From positions 62,001 to 126,000 of the forward strand of contig CAWGUE010000014.1 of assembly GCA_963825595.1 (NCBI GenBank): a stretch of DNA of 64,000 nucleotides, in the 5' to 3' direction. How positions within the stretch are numbered: the stretch's first letter is position 1; each line of letters starts with the position of its first letter. Below, one piece after another: positions 36,940 through 46,920 of this stretch. The position numbers and the translations under genes were made by a program. The notes below the pieces were generated by a model. The model was not told the origin of the DNA, ran no database searches, and saw only the letters and a list, made by a program, of their open reading frames with translations. This DNA comes from JARFQH01 sp963825595 (GTDB lineage Bacteria; Desulfobacterota; Desulfobacteria; Desulfobacterales; SG8-13).

Positions 36940-39900
36940 ATGCGACGACTGTTTTTCTTCACTCTAACCATGCTGCTGCTGACGTCATCTATTCTGAGCC
37001 CAAGTGCTCGGGCAGCATTGGAAACCAACATCGATGTCGAAGAATTCACGCTGGAAAACGGCATGGTTTTTCTGGTGGTCAAGCGGTCGACCACGCCCCA
37101 GGTGGCTGTGCGGCTCGCTGTTCGTGCCGGTTCGGCTCTCGAAGAGGCCGGTAAAACCGGCATTGCCCACCTTCTGGAGCACATGATGTTCAAGGGCACC
37201 AAGAATTTCGGCACCCTGGATGTCGAGAAAGACCGCGATCTACAGGAAAAAATCGAAGCGGCGTATCAAACCATTCTCAGTGAGGAACAAAAACGCCAGC
37301 CTGACCTGGATCTTATCAAGGCAAAGCAGACCGAAATGGAAACCCTGCGTCAGGAAGTTCAGAAGATATACGTTCCTCAGGTTTTTTCCTCCCAGTTGGG
37401 GAAAAACGGTGCCGTCGGCATCAATGCATTCACCACCAAGGATCAGACCCAATACATAGCGTCGGTTCCGTCGGATATGTTGGAACAGTGGTTTTCGATC
37501 ATCAGTGAGCAACTCTTCGAACCTTCCTGGCGAGAGTTTTATGTGGAGAAAGACGTGGTACAGAGAGAATGGGCCTTTCGATACGTAAACAACCCGAACG
37601 GCGCCGCCTGGCTCGATCTTGAAGCGGCCGCTTACACGGCCCATCCCTATCACAACCCGACCATCGGTTGGCCGGCCGACATGGAAAAATTCAACACCAC
37701 AGACGCCATGGCCTTTCACCGCCGGTACTATAACCCCACCAATGCCGTCTGTGTTTTGGTCGGCGACCTGACCGTTGAGGAGGCACGACGGCTGGCCAAG
37801 ACCTATTTCGGTCGCTTTCCCGCCGGACCCAGGAGCCCGGAAACGATTACTGCAGAGCCGCCCCAGGAGGGCCCTCGTCAGAGCGTGCGCTATCTAAAGG
37901 GTGCGCGGACGCCGATCATACGCATCGGGTTTCACGGTGCTCAAATGGGTACCAAAGACTTTTATGCGCTGGATGTCATGACCATGGTACTCGGTCAGGG
38001 TCGCAGTGCCCGTTTAACGCAGGACATCATCAACAAAGGACTGGCCACTGAAGCTTGGGCGGCCAATCCGGACAACCGTTTCGGCGGGCTGTTCATCCTC
38101 GGCGGCTCTCCCAACGAACCTGCCGCCTTGAAATCCGGCCAACTGCCGGAAGAGGAGAACCGCAGAATTTATCTGGATGCCTGCCGGAATTTAGAAAAAT
38201 TGTTACTTGAAGAGGTAGCCAAATTAAAAGAACAACCCGTTTCGCAAAAAGACCTGGAGCGCATCAAGAAACTCAACCAAAAAGATTTTATCGAGCGAAT
38301 GCGGAGTAACGAAAGTTTGGCCGGCACTTTGGCAACCCTGGAGGTGCAGGTCGGGTGGCGCTATCTGAACACCTATCTTGAGCGCATCGCGGCCATTACC
38401 GCCGAGGATGTCCAACAGGTTGCCCGGACGTATATCCGCACGGACAACCAAACCAGCGTATATGTTATTCCAGGGGGACAGCCCGACAAACCACCGACGG
38501 CGTATACCGAAGTGAGAACCGTCGGCGGTTCGGCGGCGGCCCGTCTCGTCCGGCCGGTGAGATTCAGCAACATTTCCGAATACCCGACACCGAAAGAATG
38601 GAAGCATCCATTGTCCTTTGAACGCAAACCGGTCAAGGTTGCCTATCCAAAGGCTGAATTTTTTCCGGTCGGTAATGCCACCATGGTCTATATCCGGGAC
38701 ACGGAACTGCCGCTGGTTGACGTATCCATTCTGGTTAAAGCCGGTGAAGTGGATATCGACCCGTCGAAGACCGGTCTGGCAGAGATTCTCACCAGCAGCC
38801 TGATTGACGGGGGTACCGAGAAATATCCGCCCGAGACGCTGGCACGGGTTTTGGACGAAAATGCCATCGAGGCATCGATTTCCGTCGGGGAGGAAGAAAC
38901 AACCCTCAGGCTCTCGGTTCTAAAAGATGACTGGGAGAAGGGGTTGGTGCTCCTGGAGGAAATTTTAACGCACCCGGCATTCAATCCCGCAGTCATCGAC
39001 GTCGTTAAAGAGCAAAGCCTGATCGGTCTCAAGCGGCAGGGAGAAGATGCCCAGGCGGTGGCGATGCGGGAGGCGCTGATTTGGCATTTTAGCGGGCATC
39101 CGTACGGCAGGGACCCATTGCTGGGCCTGCAGACAATACCAGAAATCACCCGCCAGGATCTCATCGGTTTCCTGCAAACGTATGTGGTCCCTTCAAACAT
39201 GGTTGTGGCGGTGTCCGGAGACATAACGAAAGAAGCGGCCGTTAGCGGCATAGACAAACTTCTATCAGCCCTGCCTCAAAAACCGGCACCCGTGCGCAGG
39301 CTCGCGGATCCCGTTCCCAACCAGCCTGTTATGGCGCTTATCAACAAACCGGGACAGGTACAATCCCAGGTGATATTGGCGTTGAGCGGCATCAAACGCT
39401 CGAATCCCGACTTCTGGAAACTGAGGCTTCTGGCGGATATCTTCGGGGGTAGCGATTCAATGATGTACACCCGGCTGCGGGATGATCTGGGCCTGGTTTA
39501 CTCCGCCGGTTTTTTCCAGACCTACAAATGGAATGCCGGCCTGCTGCTGGGCTATATCGGTTGCAGAGGGGACCAGACCCGCACCGCAATCGAAGAATCT
39601 ATCGGTCTCATGCAGACACTGCGTGATAGGGTTCCCCCGGACGAATTGGAACGCAAGCGCCTCGAAGCGCTTAACGGCTTCGTCTTCAATGTCGATACCT
39701 CAAGCATGCTGGCAAGTACCTACAGCGCCTATCGAATGCGCGGTGAACCGCTGGACACACTGGACAGAATTCAGGATGCCTATATCGGTGCAACCGCCAC
39801 CGAACTTCTGAACCTGGCCCGTCGCTATCTGGAACCAACAACCATTCAAGTGTTTGTCGTCGGTGACAAAAACATCCCCGTAAATGGAGATGCAACCAAG

Positions 39901-39978
39901 GCGCGAACCCTGGCACAAGATCTCTCGCTTCTGGCTCAAGAGCTCGGTCTGCCCTTCAAAGAAATCGAATTGCGCTGA
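36940..39978 (+). CDS. Secreted M16 (pitrilysin-type) protease with two M16 halves
   Basis: A 1012-residue protein with a signal peptide (residues 1-25, cut after ARA). The first M16 half has the inverted zinc motif HLLEH (77-81). The second half, from about residue 560, lacks HxxEH and keeps the fold only (for example VDVSILVKAGEVD and HPYGRDPLLG), as usual for pseudo-active C-terminal halves. A charged coiled-coil insert of roughly 65 residues, rich in Glu, Lys and Gln, follows the zinc motif. The enzyme should degrade peptides in the periplasm. AGGA upstream supports the start. Confidence 0.92.
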   Translation: MRRLFFFTLTMLLLTSSILSPSARAALETNIDVEEFTLENGMVFLVVKRSTTPQVAVRLAVRAGSALEEAGKTGIAHLLEHMMFKGTKNFGTLDVEKDRDLQEKIEAAYQTILSEEQKRQPDLDLIKAKQTEMETLRQEVQKIYVPQVFSSQLGKNGAVGINAFTTKDQTQYIASVPSDMLEQWFSIISEQLFEPSWREFYVEKDVVQREWAFRYVNNPNGAAWLDLEAAAYTAHPYHNPTIGWPADMEKFNTTDAMAFHRRYYNPTNAVCVLVGDLTVEEARRLAKTYFGRFPAGPRSPETITAEPPQEGPRQSVRYLKGARTPIIRIGFHGAQMGTKDFYALDVMTMVLGQGRSARLTQDIINKGLATEAWAANPDNRFGGLFILGGSPNEPAALKSGQLPEEENRRIYLDACRNLEKLLLEEVAKLKEQPVSQKDLERIKKLNQKDFIERMRSNESLAGTLATLEVQVGWRYLNTYLERIAAITAEDVQQVARTYIRTDNQTSVYVIPGGQPDKPPTAYTEVRTVGGSAAARLVRPVRFSNISEYPTPKEWKHPLSFERKPVKVAYPKAEFFPVGNATMVYIRDTELPLVDVSILVKAGEVDIDPSKTGLAEILTSSLIDGGTEKYPPETLARVLDENAIEASISVGEEETTLRLSVLKDDWEKGLVLLEEILTHPAFNPAVIDVVKEQSLIGLKRQGEDAQAVAMREALIWHFSGHPYGRDPLLGLQTIPEITRQDLIGFLQTYVVPSNMVVAVSGDITKEAAVSGIDKLLSALPQKPAPVRRLADPVPNQPVMALINKPGQVQSQVILALSGIKRSNPDFWKLRLLADIFGGSDSMMYTRLRDDLGLVYSAGFFQTYKWNAGLLLGYIGCRGDQTRTAIEESIGLMQTLRDRVPPDELERKRLEALNGFVFNVDTSSMLASTYSAYRMRGEPLDTLDRIQDAYIGATATELLNLARRYLEPTTIQVFVVGDKNIPVNGDATKARTLAQDLSLLAQELGLPFKEIELR

Positions 39979-40167
39979 ATGTAAAGGCCTTTGGGCCAAA
40001 TTCACGGGAAGCTGAAAGACTGAAACGGCACAATACCTGTTGCGGCCCTTTTGACGCTGCTCTGGGGAAAGAATAAGATATTGGAAGCCCCCTTCTGCAT
40101 CCGAGTCAAGAGATCGGCAGATATTGACCGGTGGTTCTGTTCAGCACACGGACGGTGGGTGCGTATT

Positions 40168-40383
40168 TCAGGATTTTGATTTCTTTAGTACGTCGAACTG
40201 ACCGTGCCAGGCACAGTTAATGCAGTACGTTTCGGATTCGTTGCGGACCTCAGGCACTTCAGACACATCCACTTCAGAATCGAATTCGACCTCACCATCG
40301 GCGCACTTGAATTTAAAGTAGTTGTACTCGTCTTCGGGGTCTTTAATGTAAAAGTATTCAGATTGACACAAGGGGCATTTCAT
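40168..40383 (-). CDS. Small two-knuckle zinc-binding protein
   Basis: A 71-residue acidic protein with CPLC near the N-terminus and CINC near the C-terminus, about 50 residues apart, a zinc-ribbon layout. The middle part EYNYFKFKCADGEVEFDSE is beta-rich. It lies 32 bases downstream of sppA on the same strand and may share its transcript. Function unknown. Confidence 0.7.
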   Translation of the reverse strand: MKCPLCQSEYFYIKDPEDEYNYFKFKCADGEVEFDSEVDVSEVPEVRNESETYCINCAWHGQFDVLKKSKS

Positions 40384-40415
40384 CGGTTAAAATCCTTATA
40401 AAGGTTTGTTGTCCT

Positions 40416-42272
40416 TCAATTTCCGAAGGCGATGCAAGACAGGCATAGAGCATAGACGTGCCCCGGGTCGTTGAGTTGAAAGATGGCATCGCGTTCACGA
40501 TCATGCAACCGGGAAAGAATTCTGCGGATTCCGGAGATCTCAAGTCGACGAATGCTTTCGGCTGCGGGGCGTATAACCATTCGTCTAATTTTCCGGAGGA
40601 GTCGCTCTCTGGCGGTTACGGGCTTTTCAACGTAGACCACATTGTATGAATCCAACTTGGCCAACCGGGCGGCGCTTTTAACGGCCTCTGCCAGCCCGCC
40701 CAGCTTGTCGATTAGCCCCAGATCACGGGCGGCCGTTGCGGCCCAAACCCGGCCTTGGGCCACTTTTTCCACCTCCTCGGAAGACATTTGCCGTCCGGTT
40801 CCCACCCGCTCGATGAACCGCCGGTATCCCCGCGATATTCCGAGCTCCAACGCTTCCGACAGCAGGGGATTAAGAGGGCGGGTGAGGTCGAACGCCCCTG
40901 ACAGGCGCGTCGTTCCGACACCATCGGTGGTGATTCCGATTGTTTCGAGCGACCGGTCGAAGGTGGGCAAGGCGGCAAAAATGCCGATAGAGCCGGTAAT
41001 GGTTGTTGGGTTCGCCCAAATTTCATCGGCAGCTACGGCGATCCAGTATGCGCCCGATGCGGCGATAGAACTCATGGAAACGACCACAGGTTTGCCGTCG
41101 ATGCGCGTCAATTCAAGTTCTCTGCGAATAATCTCTGAAGCCATTGCACTTCCTCCGCCGCTGTTGATCCTCAACACCACGGCTTTTACCTGCTCGTCGG
41201 CACGCACCTGTCGAATGAGTGTAGAGATTGAATCGGCACCGATCCGACCGGCCGGCTGGGTTCCGTCCAGGATGATCCCTTCGGCCACGATGACTGCCAC
41301 GTGATTTTGTTCAGGCCGAATTCGACGAATTCTCGGCAACGCGATTTCGGCATAATTTTCAAACGACACATTTCGATAGCTGCCGACGTTCTCTTCCTCA
41401 CCGACGAGTTGAATCAGTTCATTCTGAACTTCGTCTCTGGTTTTCAATCCATCCACCAATCCGAAATTCAAGGCCATCCGCGCCGCATCTCCATCTACCG
41501 CTTTCAGATTGATATCAATGTTGTTTATGTAATTATTTACGAGATCGGCCGGTATTCCCCTCAAGGTTGCAATCTCCGACGTATACGTATCCCAAAGGTT
41601 GGTTAACCAGGCGGTGTTGGATTCCCTGTCCGCCGCGGACATGTCATTGCGTATAAAAGGCTCCAAAGCAGCTTTGTATGTACCTTCTCTAAAAACATGA
41701 AAGTCGACCTGAAGTTTATCGAGAGCGCGCTTGATGTATTTCCGATAAACGCCGAATCCGCTGAGCCAGATTTGCCCCATGGGGTGAAGGTAGAGTTTGT
41801 CGGCGTGCGCGGCTAAATAATACTGCTGTTGGTTGAAACTGGTTCCGCTGGCAATGACTGTTTTCCCGCTAGTCTTGAAGCGGGTCAGTGCCGCACCGAT
41901 TTCCTGGAGCTGGCTGATCCCGACATTATCGAGATTTTCCAGATCGAGGACCAGGGCAATGATATTCTTATCGATCCGGGCATAATCGATGGTGTCGATA
42001 AAATCGCTCAGTACAGTTTCGACTCCTGTTGATCCATCAAAAAGGCGATCGACCAGCAGCGGCTCGGCGGATTTTTCGACGATTTTTCCGGTCGGAGCGA
42101 TACTCAAGGCCACTTCTTTTGGTACACGTTTCACCCAACTCGAAATGAGAACGACCATAAAAAGAAAAACCAGAGATAAAAAAACCAGGTTAAAAACGAT
42201 CTGTCTGAGGGTCGTCACGGCATGCCAAGACGAACGGATCACTCTGCCGATAGTCCGGAGTATTTTAATCAT
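40416..42272 (-). CDS. sppA: Signal peptide peptidase SppA (long, 67K type)
   Basis: A 618-residue inner-membrane S49 protease with an N-terminal membrane helix (about residues 24-46). The catalytic dyad of the long-type enzyme is split between the two halves: K200 (GTYKAALEPF) in the first and S406 (AASGAYW) in the second, matching K209 and S409 of E. coli. It degrades signal peptides left in the membrane after cleavage. Length agrees with E. coli SppA (618 residues). It is divergent from dnaK and followed by a small zinc protein. Confidence 0.93.
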   Translation of the reverse strand: MIKILRTIGRVIRSSWHAVTTLRQIVFNLVFLSLVFLFMVVLISSWVKRVPKEVALSIAPTGKIVEKSAEPLLVDRLFDGSTGVETVLSDFIDTIDYARIDKNIIALVLDLENLDNVGISQLQEIGAALTRFKTSGKTVIASGTSFNQQQYYLAAHADKLYLHPMGQIWLSGFGVYRKYIKRALDKLQVDFHVFREGTYKAALEPFIRNDMSAADRESNTAWLTNLWDTYTSEIATLRGIPADLVNNYINNIDINLKAVDGDAARMALNFGLVDGLKTRDEVQNELIQLVGEEENVGSYRNVSFENYAEIALPRIRRIRPEQNHVAVIVAEGIILDGTQPAGRIGADSISTLIRQVRADEQVKAVVLRINSGGGSAMASEIIRRELELTRIDGKPVVVSMSSIAASGAYWIAVAADEIWANPTTITGSIGIFAALPTFDRSLETIGITTDGVGTTRLSGAFDLTRPLNPLLSEALELGISRGYRRFIERVGTGRQMSSEEVEKVAQGRVWAATAARDLGLIDKLGGLAEAVKSAARLAKLDSYNVVYVEKPVTARERLLRKIRRMVIRPAAESIRRLEISGIRRILSRLHDRERDAIFQLNDPGHVYALCLSCIAFGN

Positions 42273-42573
42273 CGGGGCGAATTCCCTTCAATTGAAATTA
42301 AAATGGAATGGATTGCCGGTTCCATGGCGAAGGTCAGACATCGCATGGGTCCCGTATCGGAAGTTAAGCGTATTGCGACTGTGTCTTTAATTATTCAAAT
42401 CTCCATAATTATCGGTAGAATACTGGCAGATTTGAAGGTTAAAGTAACCACTGCTGCCCCAAAAACAAGAAAAGGGGTCAGGGCGCTATTCTTGGTAGAA
42501 CAGAATCGGCGGAAAAATTATTATAATTAAAAAATATAAAAGGTAATAAAACAATTAAGTTTAAGTTTAAATA

Positions 42574-42601
42574 TTGACTATTTTTAAATCGGTTTTACAA
42601 T
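42574..42601 (+). promoter_or_regulatory. Candidate sigma-70 promoter of dnaK
   Basis: TTGACT (42574-42579) and TACAAT (42596-42601) are 16 bases apart. They lie in an AT-rich part of the 428-base sppA-dnaK gap (42273-42701), about 100 bases before dnaK. No CIRCE (HrcA) inverted repeat or heat-shock sigma-32 site was seen. Confidence 0.45.
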
Positions 42602-42701
42602 TATAGTAATTAAATTCGACGAGATCGTCTACACGGAAACGTTGTCAAGGGAAATAGCCATATGTTGTTCGTAAGCTTAGCGATATGAGGAGGAACATGC
42701 A

Positions 42702-44615
42702 ATGAGTAAAGTTATCGGTATCGACCTTGGTACGACCAATTCGTGCGTCGCCGTTATGGAGAATGGAGAGGCACGCATTATCACCAATTCCGAAGGAGGC
42801 CGGACAACGCCGTCCATGATCGCCATCACGGAAAGGGGCGAACGGCTCGTCGGCCAAATAGCCAAGCGGCAAGCCATCACAAACCCCGAGAATACCGTTT
42901 TTGGCGTCAAACGATTGATCGGGCGAGCATATGAATCAGATGAAGTCAAGAGCGACGCTCGAAATCTGCCCTATCGGATCGAAAAGGCCCCCAACGGGGA
43001 TGTTCGGATCAACTTGAGAGGAAAAACCTTTAGTTCGGCTGAAATTTCATCTTTTGTTTTGGCCAGTATTAAAAAGTCTGCCGAAGAATATCTGGGCGCG
43101 TCTGTCACGGATGCGGTCATTACGGTTCCGGCCTACTTCAGCGACAGCCAGCGACAGGCAACCAAGGATGCCGGAAAAATCGCCGGACTCAACGTCTTGA
43201 GGATTATCAATGAGCCAACGGCTGCTTCCCTGGCCTATGGTCTCGACAAAAAAAATGACGAAAAAATTGCTGTTTTCGATCTGGGCGGTGGCACGTTCGA
43301 TATTTCCATTCTCGATATCGGTGACGGCGTGTTCGAAGTCAAGGCCACAAATGGTGACACCCACTTGGGCGGCGAGGATTTCGATCTCAAACTGATCGAC
43401 CACATCGTAGCTGAGTTTAAAAAGGATCAGGGCATTGATCTGCGCCAGGACAAAATGGCTTTGCAACGCCTCAAGGAGGCCGCCGAGAAAGCAAAGATGG
43501 AGCTGTCAAGCTCAATGGAAACCGAAATCAATCTGCCATTCATAACGGCGGATGCCAGCGGCCCAAAACATCTGAGCATGAAGCTCACCCGTTCAAAGCT
43601 CGAAGCGCTGGTCTCTGAACTACTTGACAAGCTCGAAGGTCCTTGCCTTACGGCGCTCAGTGATGCCGGGGTAAAAGCGGCCGAAATCGATGAGGTCATC
43701 CTCGTGGGTGGGATGACCCGTATGCCGGCGGTTCAAAAGCGGGTTGAAAATATTTTTGGCAAAACCCCCAACAAGGGAGTCAATCCTGACGAGGTCGTCG
43801 CACTGGGCGCTGCCGTTCAAGGGGCTGTGCTGACCGGTGATCTCAAGGATGTTCTCCTTTTGGATGTGACGCCATTATCACTGGGGATTGAGACCCTTGG
43901 AGGCGTCATGACCAAGCTGATCGAAAAAAATACCACAATCCCAACGCGGAAAAGTGAGATCTTTTCCACCGCTGAAGACAGTCAGCCGGCGGTCTCCGTC
44001 CATGTGCTCCAGGGAGAACGGGAAATGGCCATCGACAATAAAACACTGGGACAATTCGAGCTTGTGGGAATCCCCCCCGCACCCAGGGGCACACCGCAGA
44101 TCGAGGTGGCTTTCGACATCGATGCCAACGGTATCGTGAAGGTGTCAGCCACAGATAAAGCGACAGGCAAGGCGCAATCCATTCAGATTTCCCATTCTTC
44201 CGGCTTTGATAAACAGGAGATCGAACGGTTGGTAAGGGATGCTGAGCTGCATGCGCAAGAGGATCGTCTGAAGCGCGAGCAGGTGGATGCCCGCAATGAG
44301 GCCGATGCACTGATATACCGTACGGAAAAATCCTTGAAAGATCAGGGGGAGCGACTGGAAACACGCGCAAGGTCGGCTGTCGAAGACGCCCTGATCAACC
44401 TGAGAAAAGCATTGGAAGATGATGGCACAGCCGACGAGATCAACCGTCTGTCAGAAGCGTTGCGCGAATCATCGCAGCGGCTTGCTGAAGGGGCCTACCG
44501 TCAAACGGCTGATCCCGATGCCGGACCCGCCGGACCAAGGCCGCAAGAGGCCCGAAGGCCGGCTTCAGGCCGAGAGGAGGATGTCGTGGACGCCGAGTAT
44601 GAGGAAACCGGTTAA
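42702..44615 (+). CDS. dnaK: Molecular chaperone DnaK (Hsp70)
   Basis: A 637-residue Hsp70. The ATPase domain starts GIDLGTTNSCVAVMENGE and contains FDLGGGTFD and LVGGMTRMPAVQ; the substrate-binding domain starts near residue 390 with DVTPLSLGIETLGG. The C-terminus ends VVDAEYEE, as in bacterial DnaK. AGGAGG precedes the start. Unlike the usual grpE-dnaK-dnaJ cluster, no co-chaperone lies nearby and a strong terminator follows, so it is a single-gene unit. It may be a second DnaK. Confidence 0.96.
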   Translation: MSKVIGIDLGTTNSCVAVMENGEARIITNSEGGRTTPSMIAITERGERLVGQIAKRQAITNPENTVFGVKRLIGRAYESDEVKSDARNLPYRIEKAPNGDVRINLRGKTFSSAEISSFVLASIKKSAEEYLGASVTDAVITVPAYFSDSQRQATKDAGKIAGLNVLRIINEPTAASLAYGLDKKNDEKIAVFDLGGGTFDISILDIGDGVFEVKATNGDTHLGGEDFDLKLIDHIVAEFKKDQGIDLRQDKMALQRLKEAAEKAKMELSSSMETEINLPFITADASGPKHLSMKLTRSKLEALVSELLDKLEGPCLTALSDAGVKAAEIDEVILVGGMTRMPAVQKRVENIFGKTPNKGVNPDEVVALGAAVQGAVLTGDLKDVLLLDVTPLSLGIETLGGVMTKLIEKNTTIPTRKSEIFSTAEDSQPAVSVHVLQGEREMAIDNKTLGQFELVGIPPAPRGTPQIEVAFDIDANGIVKVSATDKATGKAQSIQISHSSGFDKQEIERLVRDAELHAQEDRLKREQVDARNEADALIYRTEKSLKDQGERLETRARSAVEDALINLRKALEDDGTADEINRLSEALRESSQRLAEGAYRQTADPDAGPAGPRPQEARRPASGREEDVVDAEYEETG

Positions 44616-44651
44616 CCACAGCCTCTTTTGAGGCCCGAAACGAATCATCGC

Positions 44652-44690
44652 ACAGGCAGGCAACGAATGTGACATTCGTTGCCTGCCTGT
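44652..44690 (+). terminator. Terminator after dnaK
   Basis: A perfect 18-base-pair stem (44652-44669 with 44673-44690) around a TGA loop, followed by ATTTTAT. The stem sits 36 bases after the dnaK stop codon. Confidence 0.85.
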
Positions 44691-44834
44691 ATTTTATGAA
44701 GACGTGCCGGCTTAAACACTTGAAATGTTTATTGGGCCTATTGAAACAGTTTTGATTTCAATAACCGGGGCACGGTGAACACAATCATGACAAAATCTTT
44801 CAGATAATAAAAATAAATGTTGCATTACTTTAAA

Positions 44835-44871
44835 TTTTAATTAATTTTAATTAATCGACTCTATCGATAGA
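44835..44871. promoter_or_regulatory. Tandem repeat and palindrome, candidate operator of the RHH gene
   Basis: TTTTAATTAA is repeated twice in direct contact (44835-44844 and 44845-44854), a period of about one helical turn. Six bases later comes a perfect 12-base palindrome, TCTATCGATAGA (44860-44871). All lie within 60 bases upstream of the double ribbon-helix-helix gene. Closely spaced repeats of one turn are typical of RHH operators, so autoregulation is plausible. Confidence 0.45.
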
Positions 44872-44894
44872 CTCACAACCGTAAGAGAGGCCGC

Positions 44895-45488
44895 ATGAAC
44901 AACGATAACGACAAGTTCCGAAACGATGACGCGTTGCCGCAGCCGTCATCTCGCGATCTGCGGGGTCGTCAGTCGGTTCGCGCCACATTCAAACTGTCAT
45001 CCAAAGCCATCGAAACCATGAGTGCCGTCTCTATTCATCTCGGTATCAAACAGAAATCTATTTTTGATCATCTCGTCGAGGACATAAGGACTCTCGAAGT
45101 GATCGCCCGCGAAGTGCAAGAAGGAAAAGCGGATCTGCCCAGCCGAGTTCAAAAAACCTTTGTTCTCAGCCGCCGAACGCTGGATTGCCTTGAACAGGCG
45201 GCCAGGAATTATCAGGCCTCCCGGGACGCGCTCGTCGAATATTCGATCCAGCGGCTTATGCCGGTAATCATTAAAGAAAAGGAAAAGCACCGCATGCGCA
45301 AGGAACTGCTGGAGCAAATCAATCTGTTCCTTGCTACCGGTGAACGGATTCTGGATGAAGGGCGAGACGCTCTTGGAGAGGAAGATCCGGTGTTCGATGA
45401 GTTTGCCCGGGCCATGAGCAATCTGATGACTGCCCGTGAAGGTATCACCGATTTTATCAACAAAGGAAGAATCATCGAACGGTTTTAA
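44895..45488 (+). CDS. Putative regulator with two tandem ribbon-helix-helix-like units
   Basis: A 197-residue protein with an internal duplication. Unit 1 (about residues 28-64, starting VRATFKLSSKAIETM) and unit 2 (about residues 81-117, starting VQKTFVLSRRTLDCL) have the same length and order: one short strand (TFKLS / TFVLS), then two helices. This is the ribbon-helix-helix DNA-binding pattern, where two chains normally pair; here both units lie in one chain. The N-terminus is polar and the C-terminal 70 residues form long helices. GAGAGGCCGC precedes the start. The fold call is by eye. Target genes unknown, but a candidate operator lies just upstream. Confidence 0.6.
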   Translation: MNNDNDKFRNDDALPQPSSRDLRGRQSVRATFKLSSKAIETMSAVSIHLGIKQKSIFDHLVEDIRTLEVIAREVQEGKADLPSRVQKTFVLSRRTLDCLEQAARNYQASRDALVEYSIQRLMPVIIKEKEKHRMRKELLEQINLFLATGERILDEGRDALGEEDPVFDEFARAMSNLMTAREGITDFINKGRIIERF

Positions 45489-45693
45489 TTGTCATTTCAT
45501 AAACATACGGAATTTCTATGCAAACAACCTCCCCCTTGCTTCCAAACCGGCCGGGCCGGAATTAGTGAATGCGCGCGCCAGCAGGACCGGAAGCCACTTC
45601 CACCTCCAGGCTTGACAGGATTTTTCAGATACCTACTTTGAAAACGTATATGGGGGTCCACGAGACCGTCGCCCCGGCCATGTAACCGCCCGC

Positions 45694-46908
45694 ATGTCGT
45701 TGACGATACCAACTCAAGTTGCGATGAAAAAAAAATCCGGTACAACGTATTCGATTTCCTGGAAGTCTAAAATTGCCGACATCGATGAGTCGGCCTGGAA
45801 TATGCTGGCCCTGCCGCTGAAAACCCCGCTGCTGGAATGGGAATGGCTTCGCCTGCTCGAGGACTCCGGTAGCGTCTGTCTAGAAACCGGATGGTTGCCG
45901 GTTCATTTGACAGTGTGGTCGGGTGAACGCCTCGTCGCTGCCGCCCCCCTTTATATCAAGGGGCACAGTGACGGCGAATTCGTCTTCGATCACGCTTGGG
46001 CAGGCCTGGCGGCGCGCCTGGGCGTTCGCTATTATCCCAAACTACTGGGAATGAGCCCTTTTTCGCCAATCGTCGGTTACAGATTCCTCATCGATCCCCG
46101 CGAAAACCAATCACAGATAACCCGGTTGATGGTCAACGCTATAGACCAGTTCTGTCAGACCAACAAATTAAGCGGCTGTAGTTTTCTGTTCGTTGACCCG
46201 GCTTGGAAGGCTCAGATGGAAGCCATGGGCTTCATCGGTTGGCGGCACCAAAGCTATGCTTGGAAAAACAAAGGTTTTAGGACTTTCGGAGACTACCTGG
46301 CTCAGTTCAATGCCAACCAGCGACGCAACATCCGTCGAGAGCGCCGGACAGCCGAACAGACTGGGGTACAGATCAAGGCCCTTACCGGTGAACAGATTCC
46401 TTATAATCTCTTTTCGTTGATGCACGCCTATTATGCGCACACCAATGACAAATATGGACCCTGGGGGTGTAAATACCTGACGAAAGAATTCTTTGAAGGT
46501 TTGTACCATCGTTACCGCCATCGTGTGCTGCTCATGGCAGCCTACGACGATTTCAACCATGACCTGCCGGTGGGGCTTTCTTTTCTGCTGGTAAAAAACG
46601 ATCAAATGTATGGGCGCTATTGGGGCTGTGCGAGAAAGATCGATCACTTGCACTTCAATGCCTGTTATTACAGCCCCATCGAGTGGGCCATTGAAAACGC
46701 TATCGCGTGTTTCGATCCGGGGGCCGGATCACCCCACAAGATCCGCCGCGGATTCGAAGCCGTGGCGAATCACAGCTTGCATCGTTTTTATGATCCTCGC
46801 CTGATTCAGATTCTGGAGATGCACATTGACGAAATCAACACTCTTGAACAGCATCACATCGATGAATTAAACGCTGCGCTGCCCCTTTCTAAATCTCTTC
46901 GAAACTGA
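45694..46908 (+). CDS. FemAB-like / GNAT-fold acyltransferase (COG3146 type)
   Basis: A 404-residue cytoplasmic protein of the FemAB-like family (PF04339, COG3146). Typical parts are the N-terminal TPLLEWEWLRLLEDSG with LVAAAPLYIKGHSDGEFVFD, the NANQRRNIRRERR motif, and the C-terminal FNACYYSPIEWAIE with GSPHKIRRGFEAV. The family has two GNAT-like folds and is annotated as peptidogalycan biosynthesis, but the reaction is not proven. An alternative start at 45724 (MKKKSG) is plausible because no clear ribosome site precedes 45694. It converges with the double-HTH gene 12 bases downstream. Confidence 0.85.
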   Translation: MSLTIPTQVAMKKKSGTTYSISWKSKIADIDESAWNMLALPLKTPLLEWEWLRLLEDSGSVCLETGWLPVHLTVWSGERLVAAAPLYIKGHSDGEFVFDHAWAGLAARLGVRYYPKLLGMSPFSPIVGYRFLIDPRENQSQITRLMVNAIDQFCQTNKLSGCSFLFVDPAWKAQMEAMGFIGWRHQSYAWKNKGFRTFGDYLAQFNANQRRNIRRERRTAEQTGVQIKALTGEQIPYNLFSLMHAYYAHTNDKYGPWGCKYLTKEFFEGLYHRYRHRVLLMAAYDDFNHDLPVGLSFLLVKNDQMYGRYWGCARKIDHLHFNACYYSPIEWAIENAIACFDPGAGSPHKIRRGFEAVANHSLHRFYDPRLIQILEMHIDEINTLEQHHIDELNAALPLSKSLRN

Positions 46909-46920
46909 ACCTGCGATCGG

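Noticed and set aside
45612..45639. TTGACA before the FemAB-like gene
   Set aside because: The -10 partner (TACTTT) matches poorly; too weak to list as a promoter.
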